A stretch of 60,650 bases of DNA from Clostridia bacterium (GTDB lineage Bacteria; Bacillota; Clostridia; Oscillospirales; Acutalibacteraceae). The first letter of the stretch is position 1. Every line of letters starts with the position of its first letter. Of the stretch, positions 52,040-59,924 are shown one piece after another. The notes under the pieces were generated by a model. That model saw nothing but the letters and a program-made list of their open reading frames with translations. It had not been told where the DNA came from and did no database searches. The translations under genes and the position numbers were made by a program. The stretch is taken from assembly GCA_024404145.1 (NCBI GenBank), contig JAKSQK010000008.1:1-60650 (forward strand). Reading direction: 5' to 3'.

Positions 52040-52318
52040 ATGGCAGAAAACAAATTTTTAACATACAAAGAAAAACCGCTCGTCAGAAAAGGCAATGAAA
52101 TTTATTACGGCGATACGGCGGAAAAGTTTATCGTTCGTTTTGAGATTTTATCAACCGACAAGCAGGGAAATCTCGAAATTGCCGACAGTGTTTCGGTACA
52201 GCTTCTTAAAAGCGATACCGAAGATAAGGACAGAATAATCAAATCAAGCACAAAAGACACTCTCTTTGATGCTTTGGATTTGGGTTTCACATGGCTTGAA
52301 AGAGCCCTTAAAGACTAA
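52040..52318 (+). CDS. small conserved protein of unknown function
   Basis: A 92-residue protein: MAENKFLTYKEKPLVRKGNE with a pattern of strands around IYYGDTAEKFIVRFEILS, then LEIADSVSVQLLKSD and a C-terminal helix with FTWLERALKD. Similar short proteins are common in Clostridia and have no assigned role. I start at 52040, nine bases after AAGGAG; the ATG at 52034 is too close. It has its own promoter and a strong terminator, so it is a single-gene unit. Confidence 0.75.
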   Translation: MAENKFLTYKEKPLVRKGNEIYYGDTAEKFIVRFEILSTDKQGNLEIADSVSVQLLKSDTEDKDRIIKSSTKDTLFDALDLGFTWLERALKD

Positions 52319-52323
52319 AAATT

Positions 52324-52362
52324 TTCCGCCGCACTTTTTTGAGTTGCGGCGGAATTTAACTT
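52324..52362 (+). terminator. terminator of the gene at 52040
   Basis: A 10-bp perfect stem TTCCGCCGCA/TGCGGCGGAA with an 11-base loop, then TTTAACTTTT. Confidence 0.85.
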
Positions 52363-52381
52363 TTATTATTGAGGTTTTATT

Positions 52382-53089
52382 TTGAAAAAATCGCTGTTTT
52401 TTAACGGAATTAAAGACGGCTTTCCGATTTTTCTCGGATATCTTGCCGTTGCTTTTACATTTGGAATAGCCGCTTCAAAAATCGGGGTGTTTGCCTCGAT
52501 TTTAATGTCGGCAACTAATTTAACATCGGCAGGTCAGTTCGCAGGGCTCGATATAATAGAGGATTCCCTGCCTTATTTTGCCATGGCTTTATCTCAACTC
52601 ATTATTAACCTCAGATACTGCCTTATGTCCTCCTCGCTTTCGCAAAAATTTGACAGCGATATGCCGAGTATTCACAGATATTTAATTGCCTTCGGCGTTA
52701 CCGATGAAATTTTCGGAGTTTGCTCTCAGTATAAGGGAAAACTACGGCCCTCCTACTGTTACGGCATTATCTTTGTTTCATTCTCAGGTTGGGTTGGCGG
52801 AACATTATTAGGCGCCGTTTCGGGAACTGTTTTGCCGAAAAGTGTTTTAAGCGCTTTGGGAATAGCTTTATACGGTATGTTTATCGCCATAATTATGCCG
52901 TCGGCAAAAAAGGAAAGGTCAATAGCTCTTATTATTTTTTCCTCTATGATTTTAAGCGCATTATTTAGTTATGCGCCTATTCTCAAAACCGTTTCTTCGA
53001 GTTTTCGCATAATTATTTTAACCGTTTTAATCTCGGCTATTGCCGCCGTTTTGAAGCCCGTAAAAGAAAGCGGGGATAAAGCAAAATGA
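52382..53089 (+). CDS. azlC: AzlC family branched-chain amino acid exporter subunit
   Basis: A 235-residue membrane protein with about six helices; NGIKDGFPIFLGYLAVAFTFG, TSAGQFAGLDII and LSQLIINLRYCLMSSSLS are the family marks. With AzlD it exports branched-chain amino acids or their analogues. The start is TTG 52382 with GAGG seven bases upstream. The azlD start overlaps its end by four bases. Confidence 0.92.
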   Translation: MKKSLFFNGIKDGFPIFLGYLAVAFTFGIAASKIGVFASILMSATNLTSAGQFAGLDIIEDSLPYFAMALSQLIINLRYCLMSSSLSQKFDSDMPSIHRYLIAFGVTDEIFGVCSQYKGKLRPSYCYGIIFVSFSGWVGGTLLGAVSGTVLPKSVLSALGIALYGMFIAIIMPSAKKERSIALIIFSSMILSALFSYAPILKTVSSSFRIIILTVLISAIAAVLKPVKESGDKAK

Positions 53090-53394
53090 GCGGAAATGTT
53101 TATATTTATATCGTAATTATGGCCGTAGTAACCTACCTTATAAGAATGTTGCCGTTAGCGCTTATAAGAAAAGAAATTAAAAATACATTTATAAAATCTT
53201 TTCTTTATTATGTTCCGTTTGTTGCCCTTTCGGTTATGATTTTCCCCGCAATTTTAAGTTCTACCGACAGTTTTTATTCGGCGGTTATCGGCTTTGCCGT
53301 TGCCCTTATAGCAGGATATTTAGGCAAAAGTTTATTTACCGTTTCTTTGCTTTCCGTAATAACCGTTTTTGTTTTCGAGCTTATAATATTTTAG
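53086..53394 (+). CDS. azlD: AzlD domain-containing protein
   Basis: A 102-residue membrane protein with four helices: YIVIMAVVTYLIRMLPLALI near the start and FLYYVPFVALSVMIFPAIL after it are typical of AzlD. It is the partner of AzlC. Its end overlaps the convergent gene at 53381 by 14 bases, so no terminator lies between them. Confidence 0.92.
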   Translation: MSGNVYIYIVIMAVVTYLIRMLPLALIRKEIKNTFIKSFLYYVPFVALSVMIFPAILSSTDSFYSAVIGFAVALIAGYLGKSLFTVSLLSVITVFVFELIIF

Positions 53395-53761
53395 ATTTTT
53401 TATTGCCTACTCCCAATATTCCGCCTACGGTTGAAGCCAACAAAATAATAACAAAATGGAACGCCGTATTAGAGCCGATTTTACCTTTTGTTATTATTAG
53501 CGCCATAACCGTTATTACGGCAAAATAGCCAAGACCCGTTATTATACCTATTAAATACCCTTTTGATTGTTTTTTTCTCGCAATAAAAAACGATGAAATA
53601 AAAGCTCCCAAAGAAATACAAAGTGTTGCAAAAAAAGGCGAGTAAGCTATGTCTATTCTAAAAAGCAACATCAAAAGGGCGAAAACACATATTGAGATAA
53701 GGCAAGAAGCAACACCTAAACATATTCCGATAATATAATCTTTATTAGGTTTTATATTCAT
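53381..53761 (-). CDS. TIGR04086-like membrane protein
   Basis: A 126-residue protein with four transmembrane helices and the small-residue pattern of the TIGR04086 family (IIGICLGVASCLISICVFALL, FFATLCISLGAFISSFFIA, KGYLIGIITGLGYFAVITV). The role is unknown. In Clostridia it is often found close to yajC, which is the next gene on the same strand, though a terminator lies between them. Confidence 0.75.
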   Translation of the reverse strand: MNIKPNKDYIIGICLGVASCLISICVFALLMLLFRIDIAYSPFFATLCISLGAFISSFFIARKKQSKGYLIGIITGLGYFAVITVMALIITKGKIGSNTAFHFVIILLASTVGGILGVGNKKSKIL

Positions 53762-53762
53762 A

Positions 53763-53799
53763 AAAAATCCCTCCGCAGTAAATTATACTGCGAAGGGAT
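53763..53799 (-). terminator. terminator of yajC
   Basis: On the minus strand a 14-bp stem (ATCCCTTCGCAGTA and complement, one wobble; 53767-53780 and 53786-53799) followed by TTTTTTA, 16 bases past the yajC stop. Confidence 0.88.
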
Positions 53800-53814
53800 A
53801 TTTATTTATTACTA

Positions 53815-54150
53815 TTACTTTGCCTGATCGTCATGAACGGTTAGGTTCTGCTGCAATGCCCAACGGGCAATAGTGATTTTAGAATGGTCGCTCTTAGATT
53901 CGATAACGATTGTATCTTCTTTAAGCGAAATAACCTTTCCGTAAATTCCGCCGATTGTTACGATATCATCGCCAACCTGCAAACTTTCACGCATTTTCTT
54001 TTCTTCTTTTGTTTTCTTACGCTGAGGACGAATGAGAAGAAAATACATTACCGCAAGGATAACGACAAGATAGATAACCGTAAAAAGAGTTGAGGAAGTT
54101 TTACTGCCTGTCGCAGCGGCTTTTTCAAGTAATAACAAATCAAAATTCAT
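53815..54150 (-). CDS. yajC: preprotein translocase accessory subunit YajC
   Basis: A 111-residue protein with one transmembrane helix (FTVIYLVVILAVMYFLLIRPQ) followed by the QRKK stretch and the SH3-like part LQVGDDIVTIGGIYGKV. It supports the SecDF complex. The start is ATG 54150, eight bases after GGAGG. Confidence 0.93.
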   Translation of the reverse strand: MNFDLLLLEKAAATGSKTSSTLFTVIYLVVILAVMYFLLIRPQRKKTKEEKKMRESLQVGDDIVTIGGIYGKVISLKEDTIVIESKSDHSKITIARWALQQNLTVHDDQAK

Positions 54151-54189
54151 CAGTTTTACCTCCATATTAAATAGCAAGTATTATTATAC

Positions 54190-54216
54190 AAAAAACCCCT
54201 GCTAAATGCAAGGGTT
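54190..54216 (-). terminator. terminator of the M23/G5 peptidase gene
   Basis: A 9-bp stem AACCCTTGC/GCAGGGGTT (wobble) with loop ATTTA on the minus strand, followed by TTTTTTG. Confidence 0.82.
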
Positions 54217-54220
54217 ATTT

Positions 54221-55465
54221 TCAGTTAATATTCAGATACGGCGCAGGGTCTACTCTTCTTCCGCCGACTATTACCTCGAAATGAACATGATTTCCGCTCG
54301 AATCACCGGTTGAGCCGACCTTTGCAATTATATCGCCTTTTTGAACCTTTTGGCCGACTTTTGCGCATAATACACTTGCATGGCCATATCTTGTAACTAA
54401 ACCGTTACTATGCTTTATATCAACGCAGTAACCGTAACCTCCATACCAAGATGACCTGATAACTGTTCCGTCTTTAACGGCATGAATCGGAGTTCCCCGA
54501 GAAGTTAATATATCATATCCCTTATGATTTCTTGCGGCGCCGAAACAATCGCCTAAACGGTAGGAGCCGTCAATCGGGAAAGTAAATCCGCTTTTACGGG
54601 CGGCTATGGTTTTTTTCGCTATTTTTTTGTTCTCGGCAGTTCCTACAAGCACAACTCTTTTCATCGGAGAGGTTAAAACCTCTTTGCTTACGGTTTCGCT
54701 CTTTATTTTTTTGCCGTTTAAGAACCTTACCTTAGTAATAATCTGCTTTGTTCCGTTTGCGCCCTCGGTTTTTACCTTTTTTTGACCTATTACAAGTTCG
54801 TTTGTTCGAAGCATAACGGTATCATAAGGAATTTCTTTAACCGTTTTGATATTTGCAACGGTTAAAACTTTTGCCGAAGACAAAAAAGAATCAAGCGGTA
54901 TTCTGTTTTCAACATCGGATAAAAGATAATAACCGTTTTCGAAACTTACATCTCCTAAAAACGAAGACTTACACGAAATAGCGCCGACACTGTATTTTGA
55001 AAGATAGTCCTCAACAACATCGGTTTTATCCTCTGTTTTGAAAATTCTGGTTTCGTTTCCGACCGTCGCTTTAACTCCGCTTACGATATCCTCGGTATTA
55101 TCTATTATATTTTGGGCGAGGTTTACGCTGTTGCACGGCTTTGAAGCGCTGAGCGTTAAAGCAAAATCAGGGGTTTTTATAACACTTCCGACATCTTCGG
55201 CGGAAACTTTTTGCTCTACTATTTTTACGGCATCGCCGAAAACCGCTTTTTCGGTTACTACGGCAATTTCTCTGCCGTTATAATTTACGGAATAAGCGAT
55301 TTTAACACCTGAAAATACAAGCGCTAGAATTATAGAGCAAACAGAAACAACCCCGAAAAGAGCTGTCTTAATATACCTATCTGAACTTTTATAAAAATCA
55401 GTTAATAATGAAACTAAATACTTTGTTTTTATTAATACATTAGAAAAAATAAAAAAACACTCCAA
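54221..55465 (-). CDS. M23 family cell-wall endopeptidase with G5 domain
   Basis: A protein of about 409-414 residues. A transmembrane helix (about 34-56) is followed by an extracellular region, a G5 domain (about 210-285, with EIPYDTVMLRTNELVIGQKK and KSETVSKEVLTSPMKRVVLVG) and a C-terminal M23 domain with HKGYDI and GNHVHFEV as zinc and catalytic motifs. It cuts peptide cross-links. The start is uncertain: no in-frame ATG or GTG exists upstream of the helix. TTG 55465 has no RBS; a TTTGGAG there would better serve an ATT at 55450. Confidence 0.88.
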   Translation of the reverse strand: MECFFIFSNVLIKTKYLVSLLTDFYKSSDRYIKTALFGVVSVCSIILALVFSGVKIAYSVNYNGREIAVVTEKAVFGDAVKIVEQKVSAEDVGSVIKTPDFALTLSASKPCNSVNLAQNIIDNTEDIVSGVKATVGNETRIFKTEDKTDVVEDYLSKYSVGAISCKSSFLGDVSFENGYYLLSDVENRIPLDSFLSSAKVLTVANIKTVKEIPYDTVMLRTNELVIGQKKVKTEGANGTKQIITKVRFLNGKKIKSETVSKEVLTSPMKRVVLVGTAENKKIAKKTIAARKSGFTFPIDGSYRLGDCFGAARNHKGYDILTSRGTPIHAVKDGTVIRSSWYGGYGYCVDIKHSNGLVTRYGHASVLCAKVGQKVQKGDIIAKVGSTGDSSGNHVHFEVIVGGRRVDPAPYLNIN

Positions 55466-55498
55466 AAAAAGTTACAACTTTGTAATATTTCTGTTACT

Positions 55499-55526
55499 AT
55501 TATATACTAATTCTGGTAAAAATCAA
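55499..55526 (-). promoter_or_regulatory. possible promoter of the M23/G5 gene
   Basis: TTGATT, 16 bases, TATAAT on the minus strand, about 35 bases upstream of the first possible start codon. Confidence 0.45.
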
Positions 55527-55536
55527 GTAGAAATTT

Positions 55537-55566
55537 CAAAAAAACCGCCTTTTTCAAGACGGTTTT
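55537..55566 (-). terminator. terminator of the membrane-protein gene at 55573
   Basis: On the minus strand a 9-bp stem AAAACCGTC/GGCGGTTTT (one wobble) with loop of eight, then TTTTT. It is partly shared with the -35 of the next promoter. Confidence 0.75.
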
Positions 55567-55572
55567 TAATAT

Positions 55573-56181
55573 TTATTCGTTTTTCGGACTGTAATTAGTT
55601 ATAAATTCTTCCCATTCTTCATCTGAAACTTGAAGGCCGTTATTTGTTTTTTCTCTCTTGTAGTTGTCGTAAATATTAGTTAAGATTCGTTTATAATCCC
55701 TATTTGTTCTTATTCTCTCTCTTAAAGAAATAAAAAGCATAACAGCCGAAGCCAAAAAAATGAGCGCCAAACTCGGCAAATGCCTTATATAAAATATGGT
55801 TTTCAAATTAAAAAGTCCCTGACCGAAACCGTAACACAATTTATAAAAAATAAAGAACAAATACGGCACCGATACAATTCCGAGCGCACTTCCGATAATT
55901 TTAAGGTTTTTCTTTGTAAAAACGGCACCCGCAATTTCGGTTATGGTAAATAAACCTATAAGTATAAGTGTTTGGGTAGAAAATATCGGTTTGTTTCCAG
56001 CCCTCATATTCATAACCGCACTTAAAATGACAACCGCATTTATTATAGCCAAATAGATAACCGCCAAAAGATTTAATATCCACATACCCTTATATAATTT
56101 ACCGTTAGTTTTTGCATAGGATATTCCGAGCTTATATTCGACCTCTTCAACCCGTTTTAATATGTTTTCATATTTTTTCAT
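55573..56181 (-). CDS. four-helix membrane protein of unknown function
   Basis: A 202-residue protein: a charged helical start (KKYENILKRVEEVEYKLGIS), four transmembrane segments (about 37-58, 70-90, 97-117 and 137-157), then a charged tail with EEWEEFITNYSPKNE. No known family is recognised. ATG 56181 is eight bases after GGGAG. It is flanked by a terminator and divergent from trmL. Confidence 0.65.
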   Translation of the reverse strand: MKKYENILKRVEEVEYKLGISYAKTNGKLYKGMWILNLLAVIYLAIINAVVILSAVMNMRAGNKPIFSTQTLILIGLFTITEIAGAVFTKKNLKIIGSALGIVSVPYLFFIFYKLCYGFGQGLFNLKTIFYIRHLPSLALIFLASAVMLFISLRERIRTNRDYKRILTNIYDNYKREKTNNGLQVSDEEWEEFITNYSPKNE

Positions 56182-56232
56182 ATATAAATCTCCCAAGAAG
56201 TTATAAATATATTATATATGTTGTTTTTTATA

Positions 56233-56261
56233 TTGACAAGAATAAAATTTCATTCTATAAT
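56233..56261 (+). promoter_or_regulatory. consensus promoter of trmL
   Basis: TTGACA, 17 bases, TATAAT, immediately upstream of the RBS GGTGAT of trmL; the leader is only about 10 bases. Confidence 0.85.
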
Positions 56262-56277
56262 TTTTTCGGTGATAAAA

Positions 56278-56781
56278 ATGGCAAGAATAAACATTGTTAT
56301 GGTTGAACCCGAAATCCCTCAAAATACGGGAAATGTTGCAAGAACCTGTGCCGCAACGGGGGCTCGGCTTCATCTTGTAGGGCCTATGGGGTTTAAGATA
56401 GATGATAAAAAACTTAAAAGAGCAGGGCTTGATTATTGGCGCTATCTTGATATAACATACTATGAAAATCTCGATGACTTCTTTATTAAAAATCAAGGCG
56501 AATTTTTCTTTTTTACAACAAAGGGAAGAAAAACCCATTCTGATGTTTCATATCCCGATAACTGCTATCTCTTATTTGGAAAAGAAACAAAAGGCCTCCC
56601 CGAAGAACTTTTAATCAAATATCCAAACGAATGCATAAGAATACCTATGGCTTATGATATACGAAGTCTTAACCTCTCAAACTCGGTTGCAATTGCCGTT
56701 TATGAAGTTCTGCGTCAATGGGATTATCCCGCCCTTCAAAACGAAGGTCAGCTTCATAATTACCTTTGGGAAGAAATATAA
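56278..56781 (+). CDS. trmL: tRNA (cytidine/uridine-34-2'-O)-methyltransferase TrmL
   Basis: A 167-residue SPOUT-class enzyme that 2'-O-methylates the wobble base of tRNA-Leu. The trefoil-knot motifs MVEPEIPQNTGNVARTCAAT, LLFGKETKGLP and IPMAYDIRSLNLSNSVAIAV are all intact. The start is ATG 56278 with GGTGAT upstream. It is the first gene after a consensus promoter. Confidence 0.95.
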   Translation: MARINIVMVEPEIPQNTGNVARTCAATGARLHLVGPMGFKIDDKKLKRAGLDYWRYLDITYYENLDDFFIKNQGEFFFFTTKGRKTHSDVSYPDNCYLLFGKETKGLPEELLIKYPNECIRIPMAYDIRSLNLSNSVAIAVYEVLRQWDYPALQNEGQLHNYLWEEI

Positions 56782-56853
56782 TTCACATTTTTTATTTTAC
56801 CTCCATATTATGTATTGAAGTATGACTTCAAACATTTTTTTGGAGGTTTTTTT

Positions 56854-57651
56854 ATGGCTGATAACAAATTTTCCGGCTCAACTTCCTTTAAGGAAGCTGT
56901 TTGTATTGATGCCGGAAGAGTTTACGACTCTTGCTGTGATAGAGATTGCCTTGAAGATTTAAGATGTTTTTTCACGGCCGAAACTCAAAGCATAATTGAT
57001 ACGGCAGTTAGCGTTAAACTCACAAAATCAAAAGTACTTAATGTTTTAATTGATGTTGAGCCGATTAGCTTCAACAAGGGCTTCTATTCCTGCGATTTAA
57101 CTTTCTATTTTCTCAATGACTTAGAGGTATATACGGCGCCTAACAGTTGTCCTACCCCCGTAAGCGGTGTTTCCTTCTTCTCGAAAAAGGTTATACTTTA
57201 CGGAAGCGACGGAAATGTTCAGGTATTTTCGAGCAACCACGGCAGAAACATTCCCGGCTGCGATAAAACCGCCATCGCAAATTCGAACAGCCCGAAATGT
57301 ATCTTGCAATGCGTTGATCCGGTTGCGCTTACCGCTCGGCTCGGCACCGTAACCGATAATTATCAAAACATTTTCTACATTCCTCAGGCAGTTACCGATT
57401 ATATCGGCGCTCCCCTCGTTACAACAACGGCGATTGGCACTTCAACCGTTTATGTAACGCTCGGACTTTTTACCATCGTACAACTAATAAGAGATGTTCA
57501 AATGCTTATTCCGGTTTATGATTTCTGCGTTCCCGAAAAGCAATGCGATGATACAACCGACCAACCCTGCGATGTTTTCAGAAAAATTAAATTCCCAACC
57601 GACGATTTCTTTCCGCCGAAAGCGGAAAACTGCGGTTGCAATAACGAATAA
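56854..57651 (+). CDS. cysteine-rich conserved protein of unknown function
   Basis: A 265-residue protein with conserved cysteines throughout: FKEAVCIDAGRVYDSCCDRD, DCLEDLRCFF near residue 34, CPTPVSGVSFFSKKVILYG, then CDKTA, CILQCVDPVALTARL, and a C-terminal CDDTTDQPCDVFR and CGCNNE. The pattern is common in Ruminococcaceae-type genomes and has no assigned function. The many cysteines suggest a disulfide-linked or metal-binding structure, perhaps of a spore layer. RBS TTTGGAGG precedes ATG 56854. A terminator follows. Confidence 0.7.
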   Translation: MADNKFSGSTSFKEAVCIDAGRVYDSCCDRDCLEDLRCFFTAETQSIIDTAVSVKLTKSKVLNVLIDVEPISFNKGFYSCDLTFYFLNDLEVYTAPNSCPTPVSGVSFFSKKVILYGSDGNVQVFSSNHGRNIPGCDKTAIANSNSPKCILQCVDPVALTARLGTVTDNYQNIFYIPQAVTDYIGAPLVTTTAIGTSTVYVTLGLFTIVQLIRDVQMLIPVYDFCVPEKQCDDTTDQPCDVFRKIKFPTDDFFPPKAENCGCNNE

Positions 57652-57653
57652 TA

Positions 57654-57684
57654 AAAAACCGCCCAAGGGCGGTTTTTATTTTTA
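57654..57684. terminator. bidirectional terminator between the Cys-rich and phosphohexomutase genes
   Basis: A stem AAAAACCGCC-CAAG-GGCGGTTTTT with A- and T-rich flanks between convergent genes. Confidence 0.88.
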
Positions 57685-59142
57685 GAGCGATAATCCTTCA
57701 AATCCCGAAAGAAATTCGGATAGTTTGGCAAAATCTTCTTCTGTTCCGCCTGATACATCGCTTTCGAGATTTAACGGCATAACCGGATCGTGAACCGAAA
57801 GGCGCAAAAGGAACCAACCGTTTTCGGTTGAAACTCTGACACCCTCTCGGTTGTCGTCGGCAACCTTCCAAGATGGGTTGCTGTTTGCGAATTTTTCAAG
57901 TTCTTCAATAACTTTAAGGCCGTATTCTTTGAAGTTTTTAACAGTTATATTATACCTTAATTCTTTTTCTTCTTTGGGCATTTTAAGGGGCTCTAATATT
58001 TTTTCAAAATCAACGCCCTTAGCAAGTTCTATGACTATTTTTGTCATAAGATATGCGCCGTCATCAAGAAAATAGTTTTCCTTTAATGCCGCATGGCCCG
58101 AGGTTTCTATTGCAAGAGGCGCCGCAATTCCCAAATCGCATAATTCTATCGCCTTATCTATAACATTCTTATAACCTCTCTTAAAGCGGTAATGTTTTCC
58201 GCCGAGCGTTTCTTCAATATAGGTTTTAAGACCGTCAGATGTTACTGAATCGGTAACTACCGTACCGCCCTTTTCGCCTTCTAATGCGATATATGCCGCA
58301 AGAGCAATAAGGCGGTTGCGGTTAATTTCGTTTCCGTATTTATCAACACAACCTGCTCTGTCAACATCGGTATCGAAAATGATGCCCAAATCGGCATTTG
58401 AACGCACAGTTGCTTTGCAAACGCTCTCCATTGCCTCTTTATTTTCGGGATTCGGAATATGATTCGGGAACATACCGTTTGGCTCTAAAAACTGGCTTCC
58501 GCTTATATCGGCGCCAAGAGGCATCAAAACATCGTTTGCAAAAAATCCGCCGACACCGTTTCCGGCATCAACAATTATATGATATCCTTTTAGCGGTTTA
58601 TCGCCTTTATTTACCTTTTCGATGATGATATTCCTTAAATTTTCGGCATATCTTGTCATATAATCGGTTTTTTCAACTTTGCCTTTACACTCGGCAACTG
58701 CCTTTTGGGCATTTGAAGCAAGATTTAATATTTCCGATATATCGGCACCTTCAAGTCCGCCCGAAGGCAAAAAGAATTTTAGACCGTTTCGGTCAAAAGG
58801 ATGATGACTTGCCGTTATCTGAATCGCCGCATCCATACCCAGATCAACCGTTGTCATAAACATAGCGGGGGTAGACGCCAAACCGCAGTCAACAACCGTT
58901 ACACCGGCACTAACAAGCGCATTTTTAACGCAGTCTGAAATTCTGTCGGCAGTAATTCGAGAGTCATGACCGAGCGAAATTTTTAAGGTTTTTGCTGCTT
59001 TTTTTGCCTTTTTTTCAACGAATAAGACGAAAGCGGCGGCTATATCCGAAACGGCGCTGTCGGTCAGTTCTACTTCTTTTCCGCCAAGATTACTTGCAAA
59101 TCCTCTTATATCTGTTCCGCTTTTCAAAAAATTATAATCCAT
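57682..59142 (-). CDS. phosphomannomutase/phosphoglucomutase
   Basis: A 486-residue alpha-D-phosphohexomutase. The phospho-serine loop is TASHHPFDRNG with S112 (HH in place of the usual HN), the Mg2+ loop is FDTDVDRAG, the sugar-specificity loop is ETSGHAALKE and the phosphate loop REGVRVSTENGW. It interconverts hexose 1- and 6-phosphates, so glycogen phosphorylase output could pass through it. rpe follows upstream in transcription, 10 bases away. Confidence 0.9.
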   Translation of the reverse strand: MDYNFLKSGTDIRGFASNLGGKEVELTDSAVSDIAAAFVLFVEKKAKKAAKTLKISLGHDSRITADRISDCVKNALVSAGVTVVDCGLASTPAMFMTTVDLGMDAAIQITASHHPFDRNGLKFFLPSGGLEGADISEILNLASNAQKAVAECKGKVEKTDYMTRYAENLRNIIIEKVNKGDKPLKGYHIIVDAGNGVGGFFANDVLMPLGADISGSQFLEPNGMFPNHIPNPENKEAMESVCKATVRSNADLGIIFDTDVDRAGCVDKYGNEINRNRLIALAAYIALEGEKGGTVVTDSVTSDGLKTYIEETLGGKHYRFKRGYKNVIDKAIELCDLGIAAPLAIETSGHAALKENYFLDDGAYLMTKIVIELAKGVDFEKILEPLKMPKEEKELRYNITVKNFKEYGLKVIEELEKFANSNPSWKVADDNREGVRVSTENGWFLLRLSVHDPVMPLNLESDVSGGTEEDFAKLSEFLSGFEGLSL

Positions 59143-59152
59143 TTATTTCACC

Positions 59153-59797
59153 TTATAACGATTTTAAGTATTTCACCCGTTCTTCCATTTCGGGAGAGCC
59201 GACAAGATAACTTCCGGCAACAAGAATATCGGCACCCGCCTTTACGGCACTTTCGGCGGTTTCGCCGTTTACTCCGCCGTCTACTTCAAGGTCGATATTA
59301 AGTCCTCTTTTTTCTATCTCGGATTTAAGAGCGGTTAATTTTTCGAGCGCACTCGGGAGAAATTTTTGTCCGCCGAATCCCGGCTCTACCGACATTACAA
59401 GTACCATATCGCAAAACCGCAGCAAATCAAAAACCGCCTCGGCGGGAGTTTTGGGCTTGATGGTAATTGAAGATTTACAGCCAAGTTCCCTTATTTTCTT
59501 TAAGGTTTCGGCATTATCGGAACCGGCCTCATAATGAAATCCCAAAATATCGGCATATTTTGCAAAATCTTCAATGTACCTATGCGGTCGGTCTATCATC
59601 AAATGAACATCAAGCGGCAGTTTTGTATGCGCTTTAATTGATTTAATAACGGGGTTGCCAAACGAAATATTCGGTACAAAAATGCCATCCATAACATCAA
59701 TATGGAGCATATCTATCCCCAAATCTTCCATTTTTTTGATTTCGGTTGCCAATGTAAGATAATCAGCTGATAAAATCGAGGGCGAAATTTTAATCAT
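59153..59797 (-). CDS. rpe: ribulose-phosphate 3-epimerase
   Basis: A 214-residue TIM barrel with ISPSILSADYLTL, MLHIDVMDGIFVPNISFG, VEPGFGGQKF and EVDGGVNGETA, carrying the two aspartates and two histidines of the metal site. It interconverts ribulose 5-phosphate and xylulose 5-phosphate in the pentose phosphate pathway. It is first in a two-gene unit with the phosphohexomutase. Confidence 0.97.
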   Translation of the reverse strand: MIKISPSILSADYLTLATEIKKMEDLGIDMLHIDVMDGIFVPNISFGNPVIKSIKAHTKLPLDVHLMIDRPHRYIEDFAKYADILGFHYEAGSDNAETLKKIRELGCKSSITIKPKTPAEAVFDLLRFCDMVLVMSVEPGFGGQKFLPSALEKLTALKSEIEKRGLNIDLEVDGGVNGETAESAVKAGADILVAGSYLVGSPEMEERVKYLKSL

Positions 59798-59830
59798 TTT
59801 AGTTTATCTCCTGTTTTTTTGCATACATAT

Positions 59831-59859
59831 ATTGTAAATAAAATTGAGCGATTTGTCAA
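59831..59859 (-). promoter_or_regulatory. promoter of rpe
   Basis: TTGACA, 17 bases, TACAAT on the minus strand, about 35 bases before the start codon. Confidence 0.75.
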
Positions 59860-59865
59860 CAAATA

Positions 59866-59901
59866 GCATAAAAAAAGACCATTGCAAAAAGCAATGGTCT
59901 T
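59866..59901 (-). terminator. terminator of tuf
   Basis: An 11-bp perfect stem AAGACCATTGC/GCAATGGTCTT with loop TTTTT followed by TTTTTTT on the minus strand, downstream of the tuf stop. Confidence 0.92.
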
Positions 59902-59924
59902 AAAGTTAATTATAAAGAAACGAA

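Noticed and set aside
57682..59142. Inactive phosphohexomutase because of TASHHP instead of TASHNP
   Set aside because: The catalytic serine, the metal loop DTDVDR and the sugar and phosphate loops are intact, and HH variants occur in active family members.
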